Below the pieces are notes generated by a model, which saw only the letters and a list, made by a program, of their open reading frames with translations, had not been told where the DNA came from and ran no database searches. A stretch of 10,428 bases of DNA, from NCBI GenBank assembly GCA_937135995.1, contig CAKZOF010000331.1, positions 1 through 10,428 of the forward strand. The letters are read 5' to 3'. Numbering within the stretch: position 1 is the stretch's first letter; each line of letters starts with the position of its first letter. The position numbers and the translations under genes are program-made. Positions 1-6,226 of the stretch are shown here, piece by piece. Source of the DNA: an uncultured Pyrinomonas sp. GTDB taxonomy: Bacteria; Acidobacteriota; Blastocatellia; Pyrinomonadales; Pyrinomonadaceae.

Positions 1-1
1 T

Positions 2-1339
2 TCGGGGCCGGATCGCTCGCTGGAATTCACCGAGTGCGACACGCTCGCCGCATGGAACGAGGTCGCCGCGCGGCTGGCCGATTGCGACCTGATCATCGAC
101 GCGCTCTTCGGCACAGGATTGAAGCGCCCCGTAGAAGGTGCGCACCGAGCCGTCGTCGAGCGACTTGCGCAAGTGCGCGAAGCGCGCGAGCAAGCCGATG
201 TCCGACGCCCGCTCGTTCTCGCCGTCGATCTGCCTTCGGGGCTTGATGCTGACCGCGCGCAGCCGATCGGTCCAACGGTCGAGGCCGACCTGACCGTCAC
301 TTTCACCGCGCCCAAGCCTGCCAACGTCTTGCCGCCTGCCGCGCGCTTCAACGGACGGCTCGTCGTCGCCCACATCGGCTCGCCCGCCGAACTGATCGAC
401 AACGCGCCCTCGCAGTTGTTTCTTCTCGACGAAGGCGATGCGCGCGCATGGTTGCAGCGCACGCGCTATGCGCCCGGCTCGTACAAAAACGCGCACGGGC
501 ACGTGCTCGTCATCGCTGGTTCGCGGCGCTTTACGGGAGCGGCGGCGTTGACGGCCAACGCCGCCATGCGCGCCGGAGCCGGACTCGTTACGCTCGCCAC
601 ACCGCGTTCGGCGCTCGGACCGATCGCAGCGCGCTTGCTGCCCGAAGTGATTACCGCGCCCGTCGCCGAGACGGAACAGGGCACAATCGGCAGCGGAGCA
701 GATCGAGAGATTCGCGACCTCGCCGAGCGCGCGACGGTGATCGCCATCGGACCGGGGCTCGGCGCAGAGCCAGAGACCCGCCGTCTGGTCCATGAACTCG
801 TGTCGAGCTTGCGCCTGCCCATGGTGATCGATGCCGACGGGTTGAACGCGCTCGCGCCGTGGCCCGCCGAACTGCGTGGCGACAGCGACGCGCCGCGCAT
901 TTTGACGCCGCATCTCGGTGAGATGCGAAGGTTGCTTGGCACAACCAGAGACGAAGAGTTGGCCGATCGCGTGGAGGTTGCGCGCCGGTTCGCCACCGCA
1001 CACGCTCTCCACCTCGTGCTCAAAGGCGAACGAGCGCTGATCGCTGCTTCCGACGGGCGCGTCTTCGTCAATCCAACGGGCAACGCGGGCTTGGGGCGTG
1101 CCGGATCGGGCGATACTTTGACGGGCATCATCGCTGCTTTTCTCGCACAGGAGTTCGCCGTCAAGGAACGCGGGCCGGATCCCATTGCGGCCGTCAATGC
1201 GGCCCTCTTCATCGGCGGGCTGGCTGGCGATCTGGCGGCGCAAGCGTGCGGCATGCGCACGATGACCGCTTCGGACGTGCGTGAACAGTTAAGTCGGGCC
1301 ATCGCCACGCTCGATCCTCGCGGTGAAACGAACAGCTGA
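2..1339 (+). CDS. nnrD: Bifunctional NAD(P)H-hydrate epimerase / ADP-dependent (S)-NAD(P)H-hydrate dehydratase, 5' truncated
   Basis: This cytosolic metabolite-repair enzyme restores hydrated NAD(P)H (NADHX/NADPHX): the YjeF_N domain interconverts the R and S epimers and the C-terminal ribokinase-like domain dehydrates the S form using ADP. The frame is open to the window edge, so about 70 residues of the epimerase domain are missing. The 445 visible residues begin in that domain, with DALFGTG near residue 33 and VDLPSGLDAD at 75-84. The dehydratase domain starts near residue 155 with YKNAHGHVLVIAGS, followed by GPGLG (250-254), VIDADGLNAL, LTPHLGEMRRLLG, NPTGNA (357-362) and AGSGD ending at Asp371, the usual ADP and catalytic region. 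An ATG at 119 lies inside the epimerase domain and is not the real start. In many bacteria this gene adjoins tsaE; here pabBC lies between them. The family is certain. The symbol follows the C-terminal domain, since the fusion is also called nnr or yjeF. Confidence 0.95.
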   Translation, partial: SGPDRSLEFTECDTLAAWNEVAARLADCDLIIDALFGTGLKRPVEGAHRAVVERLAQVREAREQADVRRPLVLAVDLPSGLDADRAQPIGPTVEADLTVTFTAPKPANVLPPAARFNGRLVVAHIGSPAELIDNAPSQLFLLDEGDARAWLQRTRYAPGSYKNAHGHVLVIAGSRRFTGAAALTANAAMRAGAGLVTLATPRSALGPIAARLLPEVITAPVAETEQGTIGSGADREIRDLAERATVIAIGPGLGAEPETRRLVHELVSSLRLPMVIDADGLNALAPWPAELRGDSDAPRILTPHLGEMRRLLGTTRDEELADRVEVARRFATAHALHLVLKGERALIAASDGRVFVNPTGNAGLGRAGSGDTLTGIIAAFLAQEFAVKERGPDPIAAVNAALFIGGLAGDLAAQACGMRTMTASDVREQLSRAIATLDPRGETNS

Positions 1340-1452
1340 CGAAAGATCCAACCGTCAAGCGAAACCACAGAACGGAGGCGATCCCTTCGCTTGCGCTTGT
1401 CGCTGCTTGCGCGGCGGCGAGCGTCGCGATCAAACAGACGCAGTCACGCTAC

Positions 1453-1457
1453 GAGGG
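1453..1457 (+). promoter_or_regulatory. Ribosome binding site for pabBC
   Basis: GAGGG lies 7 nt before a GTG codon at 1465. No ATG, GTG or TTG occurs in frame between this GTG and the upstream in-frame stop at 1324-1326, so site and codon together fix the start. The 125-nt spacer after nnrD shows no other clear signal. Confidence 0.6.
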
Positions 1458-1464
1458 CACAGCG

Positions 1465-3225
1465 GTGAGCGGAACGGTGATTCTGCACAACGCGCAGCGG
1501 CGCGAATGGTGGCGCTTCGATGAACCGGTGGAAATTTTGGAAGCGCGCCGCGGCGAAGAGGTGCTTGCGTGTTTGCGTCGCATCGAAACGCTGGTGAACG
1601 AACGCGATCTTTACGCCGCCGGCTTCGTTGCTTACGACGCTGCGCCCGCCTTCGATCCGGCGCTTCGCGTGCGCGTCGCGGCGGATTCCCCTCTTTTGTG
1701 GTTCGGTCTCTACCGCCGGCCCAAAGTCTGCGCGCCCGTCTTCGGCGCGCAGGCACAAACGCTCGCTTGGCAACCATCGATCGACAACGCGGGCTACGCC
1801 CGTGCTGTCGCGCGAATCAAGGACGAGATAGCGCATGGCACCACGTATCAGGTGAACTACACGTGGCGCTTGCGCGCGCCGTTCAGCGGCGACCCGTGGG
1901 AGTTGTTCGCAGCGTTGGTCGCCGCGCAGCCCGTCAGTTACGCGGCCTTTGTGGATGCCGGTAGGTACGTCATCTGTTCCGCATCGCCGGAGCTTTTCTT
2001 CGACCGCCGGGGTGATTTGGTTGTTGCCAAACCGATGAAGGGCACGGCCCCGCGCGGACGATTCACGGTCGAAGACCTGCGTCATGCCGATCGGCTGCAA
2101 CTTTCCGTGAAAGACCGCGCCGAAAACGTCATGATCGTCGACATGGTGCGCAACGATCTCGGGCGCGTGGCGAGGATCGGAAGCGTACGCGTCGAACGCT
2201 TGTGGGAAGTGGAACGCTACGCCACGCTCTGGCAGATGACTTCGACGGTGACGGCCGAAACCGAACTGCCGACGATGGAACTGCTCGCGGCGCTCTTTCC
2301 GTGCGCCTCGGTCACGGGCGCGCCCAAAGTGAGCACGATGCGCTTGCTCGCGGAACTCGAAACGGAGCCGCGCGGCGTCTACACAGGCAGCGTCGGCTTC
2401 ATCGCGCCGGGAAGACGAGCTCAATTCAACGTCGCCATTCGTACCGTGACCGTTGATCGGCAGCGCGGCCAGGTTGAATACGGCACGGGCAGCGGCATCA
2501 CGTGGGATTCATCCGCGGACGAAGAATACGCCGAGTGCATGGAGAAAGCGCTGGTCCTTCGCGGACCGGAACCCGCCTTCTGCCTCGTCGAGACGTTGTG
2601 CTGGACGCCCACCGCCGGTTACGTTCTGCTCGAACGCCATCTGGAGCGCTTGCGCGATTCGGCAGCCTATTTCGATTTCGCCTTGGATGAAGAGCACATC
2701 CGTCATGCGTTGCGCGAAGCGGCGCGCGCTTTTGCCGCCCCACAGCGCGTTCGCCTACAACTTGCACAAGGCGGAGAAGTGCACATTGACTCCTCGCCGC
2801 TCGTGCGCTCGCGTCGCGGTCCTGTGCGTTTGAAGTTGTCGCCTCTTCCGGTGGATTCGCGCGACCGCTTCCTCTTTCACAAAACGACGCGACGTGACCA
2901 GTATGAGCGCGCACTTGGAGCTTGTTCGGAGACAGATGACGTGCTCTTGTGGAACGAGCGCGGCGAGATCACCGAAACCACCATTGGCAACATCGTCCTT
3001 CGTTTGGATGGCGAGTTGGTGACGCCGCCGGTGGAATGCGGACTGTTGCCGGGAACGATGCGCGCTGAGTTGTTGGCGCGCGGGCGCGTGCGCGAACGAC
3101 GAATCACGCTCGACCGGCTCGGCCGTTACGCGGAGCTTTATCGCATTAACTCCGTGCGTGGCTGTGAACGCGCCGTGTTGATCGGAAGCGAAGAGCACGC
3201 GTTCTTGACTGCACCGGCGTGGTGA
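1465..3225 (+). CDS. pabBC: Fused aminodeoxychorismate synthase component I and aminodeoxychorismate lyase (PabB-PabC)
   Basis: The product converts chorismate to 4-amino-4-deoxychorismate and then to p-aminobenzoate plus pyruvate, feeding folate synthesis in the cytosol. It has 586 residues. Residues 1 to about 365 are a chorismate-binding domain with YQVNYTWRLRAPF, SASPELFF, KPMKGT with Lys192, DRAENVMIVDMVRNDLGR, CASVTGAPK and YTGSVGFI. Lysine in the KGT motif is the PabB hallmark; anthranilate synthase TrpE has alanine there. Residues from about 370 are a class IV PLP fold, with Lys473 in FHKTTRRDQY as the likely PLP lysine, then LWNERGEITETTIGN and TPPVECGLLPGTMR. The start is GTG with a GAGGG site. 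The glutamine amidotransferase PabA is not in the window, so it must come from elsewhere or ammonia must be used. An ATG follows the stop codon directly, but a gene there is doubtful. Confidence 0.93.
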   Translation: MSGTVILHNAQRREWWRFDEPVEILEARRGEEVLACLRRIETLVNERDLYAAGFVAYDAAPAFDPALRVRVAADSPLLWFGLYRRPKVCAPVFGAQAQTLAWQPSIDNAGYARAVARIKDEIAHGTTYQVNYTWRLRAPFSGDPWELFAALVAAQPVSYAAFVDAGRYVICSASPELFFDRRGDLVVAKPMKGTAPRGRFTVEDLRHADRLQLSVKDRAENVMIVDMVRNDLGRVARIGSVRVERLWEVERYATLWQMTSTVTAETELPTMELLAALFPCASVTGAPKVSTMRLLAELETEPRGVYTGSVGFIAPGRRAQFNVAIRTVTVDRQRGQVEYGTGSGITWDSSADEEYAECMEKALVLRGPEPAFCLVETLCWTPTAGYVLLERHLERLRDSAAYFDFALDEEHIRHALREAARAFAAPQRVRLQLAQGGEVHIDSSPLVRSRRGPVRLKLSPLPVDSRDRFLFHKTTRRDQYERALGACSETDDVLLWNERGEITETTIGNIVLRLDGELVTPPVECGLLPGTMRAELLARGRVRERRITLDRLGRYAELYRINSVRGCERAVLIGSEEHAFLTAPAW

Positions 3226-3250
3226 ATGAAACAAGAACGTGCGCTGGCAA

Positions 3251-3341
3251 AAGGGGTAGCACATGCGCCAAGAGGTTGCGTCATCGCGGCCCTGCACCGG
3301 TTGGATCGGGAAAGAGCGGCACATGCGCGGGAGAGCTTGCG
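3251..3341 (+). repeat. Imperfect direct repeat pair, 60 bp apart
   Basis: The ten bases GCACATGCGC occur at 3259-3268 and again at 3319-3328. Similarity extends on both sides: AAGGGG against AAAGAG to the left, and GAGGTTGCG (3272-3280) against GAGCTTGCG (3333-3341) to the right after a one-base shift. Two copies only, so this is not an array. The role is unknown. Confidence 0.5.
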
Positions 3342-3401
3342 GCCGGAATGAGCGAAGATGGTGTTCGGCTGCGCTCATTGAAAGCTCGGTGCCATGCTAC
3401 G

Positions 3402-3410
3402 TGCTATAAT
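3402..3410 (+). promoter_or_regulatory. Extended -10 promoter upstream of tsaE
   Basis: TGCTATAAT is a perfect TGn-TATAAT extended -10 element standing out in a GC-rich background. A TTGAAA hexamer at 3378-3383 is 21 nt upstream, too far for an ideal -35, but an extended -10 can act without one. Transcription would begin near 3416-3418 and read into tsaE after a leader of about 200 nt. This would let tsaE and the peptidase gene be expressed separately from pabBC. Confidence 0.55.
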
Positions 3411-3452
3411 TCGGCGCTGTGTCTTCGGGCGATTTCAACCCGCCGTCGGCCC

Positions 3453-3557
3453 ACGAGCGATGACTCCTCGCTTGTCGGTGCGACACCACAAAGTCGCAAG
3501 GGGCGGCGAAAGATGATAAACGACAGGGTTGTGTCGTCGTTGAATGGAAGTCAACGA
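3453..3557 (+). promoter_or_regulatory. Candidate structured leader: four consecutive hairpins
   Basis: Four stem-loops follow one another downstream of the promoter. The first, 3453-3475, is ACGAGCGA with TCGCTTGT, 8 pairs including one G-T, loop of 7. The second, 3479-3498, is TGCGAC with GTCGCA, 6 pairs, loop of 8. The third, 3520-3537, is ACGACA with TGTCGT, 6 pairs, loop of 6. The fourth, 3537-3557, is TCGTTGA with TCAACGA, 7 pairs, loop of 7. The last two share one base and could compete. None is followed by a U run, so they are not ordinary terminators. They could be chance in GC-rich DNA or a cis-regulatory leader; I do not recognise a named RNA class. Confidence 0.3.
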
Positions 3558-3616
3558 AGTGGAGAAGATGCTTTCCGGTACTACTCTTCCGCCATCTCTC
3601 GCCTTGCGCTCCGAAG

Positions 3617-4147
3617 ATGTCGGATGAGCGGAGAAGTGATTCTGCTTTGGCTGATGAAGAACCGATGGTGAGCGAAAACGAAGTACCGACAGGAAGCTGG
3701 ATTTCGCGTGAGCCGACGGAGACGGCGGCGCTCGGTGAAAGAGTCGGGCGCGCTCTGCGCGGCGGCGAGGTCTTCTTGCTCGATGGACCGCTCGGCGCGG
3801 GCAAGACGCTTTTCATCAAAGGCATGACCAAGGCGCTCGGCATCGAAGAGGAAGAAGTGAGCAGCCCTTCTTTCACGCTCGTCAATCGTTATCAGGGACG
3901 CTTGACGTTTTATCATCTGGACCTCTATCGCATGCCCCAGGGCGCCGTGGCGACCTTCGCCGTTGATCTCGAAGAGCTGCTGAGCGACGCTCGAGCGGTG
4001 ATCGCCATCGAATGGGCCGAGCGCGTCGGTTCTTTCCCCTTGCCGCCGACGACGTGGCACGTGCGCATCGAGGGCGATGGCGAAGAGCCGCGGCGCATCA
4101 CGATCGCTAGACTCGAAAACGATGCCTCTCCTGACCGTTCGTCGTAG
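3617..4147 (+). CDS. tsaE: tRNA threonylcarbamoyladenosine biosynthesis ATPase TsaE
   Basis: TsaE is the small P-loop ATPase that works with TsaB, TsaD and TsaC to install t6A at position 37 of ANN-decoding tRNAs. The 176-residue product has Walker A GPLGAGKT at 57-64, then SPSFTLVNRY, HLDLYR and IEWAER, in the order normal for the family. Family members are usually about 150 residues. The extra length is an acidic N-terminal tail, and an ATG at 3665 (residue 17) gives 160 residues; neither ATG has a strong ribosome binding site, so the start is uncertain. The 3' end overlaps the next gene by 26 nt if that gene starts at 4122, which suggests co-translation. A promoter candidate lies about 200 nt upstream. 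tsaB, tsaC and tsaD are not present here. Confidence 0.93.
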   Translation: MSDERRSDSALADEEPMVSENEVPTGSWISREPTETAALGERVGRALRGGEVFLLDGPLGAGKTLFIKGMTKALGIEEEEVSSPSFTLVNRYQGRLTFYHLDLYRMPQGAVATFAVDLEELLSDARAVIAIEWAERVGSFPLPPTTWHVRIEGDGEEPRRITIARLENDASPDRSS

Positions 4148-5390
4148 ATGCGGGGCGCAATGCGCGTCGCTTCGTGCGATCTTTAGTCGCGCGCTCGTCG
4201 TTGCGCTTTCGCTTGCTCTTTTGACGATCAACGCCATGGCGCAAGAACGCAGACCACGTGTGCGCGAAGCGGGCATCGCCGTCGGCATACTTCCCACCGG
4301 ACCGCTCAACGCGATCACCGATGTCGCTGGCGTTGCCGTCGGTCACACGACCATCGTGCGCGGCGACGACGTGCGCACGGGTGTGACCGCGATCTTGCCG
4401 CACACGGGCAATATCTTCCGCGAAAAAGTTCCGGGCGCAGTCTTCGTCGGCAACGGCTTCGGCAAGCTCGCCGGTTCGACGCAAGTGAACGAACTCGGCG
4501 AGATCGAAACGCCGATCGTGTTGACTTCGACGTTGAGCGTGCCGCGCGCGGCCGATGCGGTGCTCGACCATATCCTTGCGCTTCCCGGCAACGAGGATGT
4601 GCAATCGGTCAATCCGCTCGTCGCCGAAACCAACGACGGACTTTTGAACGACATCCGCGGACGGCACGTTGCGCGCGAGGATGTACTCGCCGCCATCGGC
4701 CGCGCGCGCGGTGGTCCAGTCGAAGAAGGGGCTGTCGGTGCTGGCACGGGCACGGTCGCTTTCGGTTTCAAAGGCGGCATCGGAACAGCGTCGCGTCGCC
4801 TACCGCCCGATCTCGGCGGATACACGGTCGGCGTCCTCGTGCAGACCAATTTCGGCGGCGTGCTGACGATCAACGGCGCACCAGTCGGACGCGAACTCGG
4901 GCGCTACTACCTGCGCGACGAACTGGAGAAGTCAACGCGCCGTCAAGGACGAGAGCGGTCTTCAACGGGGCACGCGGCTGACGACGCGGCCGACGGTTCG
5001 GTGATCATCGTCGTCGCCACGGATGCTCCGGTGGACGCGCGCAATCTCCGGCGCATGGCGGCACGCGCGATGATGGGACTGGCGCGTACGGGGGCAGCGG
5101 GCACCAACGGCAGCGGCGACTATGCCATCGCCTTTTCGACGGCCCCGGAGGTGCGCATCCGGCTGGAGCAAGTTCGCGCCGCGAGATACGCTCCGCTGGC
5201 GACGAAGCTGCTCTCGAACGAAGCGATGTCGCCCCTCTTTCTGGCCGTCATTGAAGCGACGGAAGAAGCCGTCTACAACTCTCTGTTTCGCGCGACGACG
5301 ACGCGAGGACGCGGGCGCACCGTGGAAGCCTTGCCCATCGAGCGCACGTTGGAGATCTTGCGCCGACACGGCGCGCTCGGCCCACGGTGA
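4122..5390 (+). CDS. Exported P1/S58 family aminopeptidase (DmpA/BapA-like)
   Basis: Family S58 enzymes are N-terminal-nucleophile hydrolases that cut themselves at a Gly-Ser bond to give alpha and beta chains; known members release N-terminal D- or beta-amino acids or small L-residues from peptides. The beta-chain signature is clear: DGS followed by VIIVVATDAP, placing the cut before Ser293. Asn243 in LVQTNFGG matches the conserved Asn, and Ser331 in NGSGDYAIAFST lies 38 residues after the nucleophile, as in DmpA and BapA. Residues 1-40 form a signal peptide: a basic start with several Arg, hydrophobic core ALVVALSLALL, and cleavage after AMA. I chose the ATG at 4122 (422 residues), which overlaps tsaE by 26 nt; an ATG at 4077 would lengthen the N-terminus by 15 residues. 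The last codons lie inside an intergenic repeat. The true substrate is unknown. Confidence 0.9.
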   Translation: MPLLTVRRRCGAQCASLRAIFSRALVVALSLALLTINAMAQERRPRVREAGIAVGILPTGPLNAITDVAGVAVGHTTIVRGDDVRTGVTAILPHTGNIFREKVPGAVFVGNGFGKLAGSTQVNELGEIETPIVLTSTLSVPRAADAVLDHILALPGNEDVQSVNPLVAETNDGLLNDIRGRHVAREDVLAAIGRARGGPVEEGAVGAGTGTVAFGFKGGIGTASRRLPPDLGGYTVGVLVQTNFGGVLTINGAPVGRELGRYYLRDELEKSTRRQGRERSSTGHAADDAADGSVIIVVATDAPVDARNLRRMAARAMMGLARTGAAGTNGSGDYAIAFSTAPEVRIRLEQVRAARYAPLATKLLSNEAMSPLFLAVIEATEEAVYNSLFRATTTRGRGRTVEALPIERTLEILRRHGALGPR

Positions 5391-5475
5391 TGGAAATGCC
5401 ATTTCGCTCTGTGGTTCATCGCAAGCCCCATTGCCGCTGGTGCTCGGCCCACAATGATGGAAACGCCATCTGCTT
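5375..5475 (+). repeat. Imperfect direct repeat pair, 67 bp apart, spanning the end of the peptidase gene
   Basis: About 34 bp at 5375-5408 recur at 5442-5475. Both copies start GCTCGGCCCAC, then differ at two bases, share TGATGGAAA, and share GCCAT after a T/C change. Copy 2 contains a perfect GATGG-AAACG-CCATC hairpin; copy 1 keeps most of it. Copy 1 encodes the last residues and the stop codon (5388-5390) of the S58 peptidase. The rest of the spacer up to the methyltransferase ribosome site shows nothing else I can name. Confidence 0.65.
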
Positions 5476-5570
5476 TTTCCGGCGCAGTCTGATCGGTCGT
5501 TCGATGACCAACGTGACCACCGCGACGTCGTGCGAGGCAGCGCGCGAAAACCAGTGAACGAAGCGAGGAC

Positions 5571-5577
5571 GAGGGAG
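5571..5577 (+). promoter_or_regulatory. Ribosome binding site for the methyltransferase gene
   Basis: GAGGGAG lies 7 nt before an ATG at 5585. Three start-like codons occur in a row in the same frame (TTG 5579, GTG 5582, ATG 5585); the spacing favours the ATG, which removes two residues from the longest reading. Confidence 0.65.
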
Positions 5578-5584
5578 CTTGGTG

Positions 5585-6223
5585 ATGTCCGATCCCACAA
5601 GCCAGCGGTCTTTCGATTACGCTTCTTCGCGGCAAAGGACGATCTACGATCGGTTCGCACCGCGCTTCGATCGTTTCATGCAGCCGCTCGAGGAGCGTTT
5701 GTTGCGTCAACTCCGCGCGCAAGCTGTGGCGTGTCTGCCGCGAGCCGGGCGTGTACTTGAAATTGGCGCCGGAACGGGTGCGAACTTCGATCTCTATCCG
5801 CGCGAGGCGATGGTTGCCGCCAGCGAACCCAACGGCGAGATGATTGCGTTGGCTCGGCAGAAGGCAAAAGGCAAGAGAATCGATCTCGTCCGTAGCGTCG
5901 CCGAAATGTTACCCTTTGCCGACGCAACGTTCGATGGCGCGCTGGCTACGTTGGTCTTCTGTTCCGTGCGTTCGCCGCAAATTGCGTTCGCCGAACTCAA
6001 GCGTGTCGTCAAACGTGGCGCTCCCATCGTCATGGTCGAACACGTGCGGCCCGAGGGCTGGCTCGGACCGGTCTTCGATGTCGTCAGTTTGTTGACCGTG
6101 CCTTTTTTCGCTGACCACTTCAACCGGCGCACGGCGCGCGAAGCGGAAAAGGCCGGATTGAACGTGAGGCGCATAGAGCGGCGCGCGCGCGGCATCTTTC
6201 AATTGATCGTGTGCGAGGCTTGA
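5585..6223 (+). CDS. Class I SAM-dependent methyltransferase, METTL7/UbiE-like
   Basis: This is a 212-residue stand-alone methyltransferase. SAM-binding motif I is VLEIGAGTG at 57-65, an acidic residue in SEPNGEM (Glu81) takes the ribose-binding position, and LPFADATFDGAL covers motifs III-IV. The later part, with an LVFCSV stretch, ELKRVVKRG, VMVEHV and a hydrophobic FDVVSLLTVPFF segment, resembles the METTL7 and phosphatidylethanolamine methyltransferase group, whose members often associate with membranes or lipids; the substrate cannot be told from sequence. An N-terminal YDRFAPRFDRFM stretch matches the usual UbiE-like entry. The stop is 3 nt before the DUF72 start, so the two are almost certainly co-transcribed. 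It is not the menaquinone/ubiquinone MenG/UbiE itself as far as I can judge, but that alternative is not excluded. Confidence 0.87.
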   Translation: MSDPTSQRSFDYASSRQRTIYDRFAPRFDRFMQPLEERLLRQLRAQAVACLPRAGRVLEIGAGTGANFDLYPREAMVAASEPNGEMIALARQKAKGKRIDLVRSVAEMLPFADATFDGALATLVFCSVRSPQIAFAELKRVVKRGAPIVMVEHVRPEGWLGPVFDVVSLLTVPFFADHFNRRTAREAEKAGLNVRRIERRARGIFQLIVCEA

Positions 6224-6226
6224 GGC

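Larger units (their letters stand above)
3226..3616 (+). other. 391-bp intergenic region with repeat, promoter and hairpins
   Basis: No secure gene lies between pabBC and tsaE. The left third carries an imperfect direct repeat and a possible 41-codon reading frame (3226-3351) with no convincing ribosome binding site. An extended -10 promoter sits at 3402-3410. The right half, which would be the leader of the tsaE transcript, contains four short hairpins in a row. The long reading frames crossing this region on both strands show no recognisable protein motif and run into neighbouring genes. I found no tRNA, SRP RNA or riboswitch that I can name. Confidence 0.6.

Noticed and set aside
466..1368. 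300-codon antisense reading frame over nnrD
   Set aside because: The plus-strand frame has unmistakable NnrD motifs throughout. The antisense frame is Ser- and Arg-rich with no domain and is a by-product of GC-rich codon use.
1444..2424. 326-codon antisense reading frame over the PabB domain
   Set aside because: It has an Arg- and His-rich composition with no recognisable motif, and lies wholly under conserved PabB sequence.
1465..3225. Anthranilate synthase component I (TrpE) as an alternative for the first domain
   Set aside because: The KPMKGT motif has the PabB lysine where TrpE has alanine, and the C-terminal aminodeoxychorismate lyase domain supports p-aminobenzoate synthesis.
3537..3557. 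Stem-loop resembling an anticodon arm (7-nt loop ATGGAAG, would read GGA, serine)
   Set aside because: There is no T-arm (no GGTTCGA-type loop), acceptor stem or D-arm around it, so it is not a tRNA.
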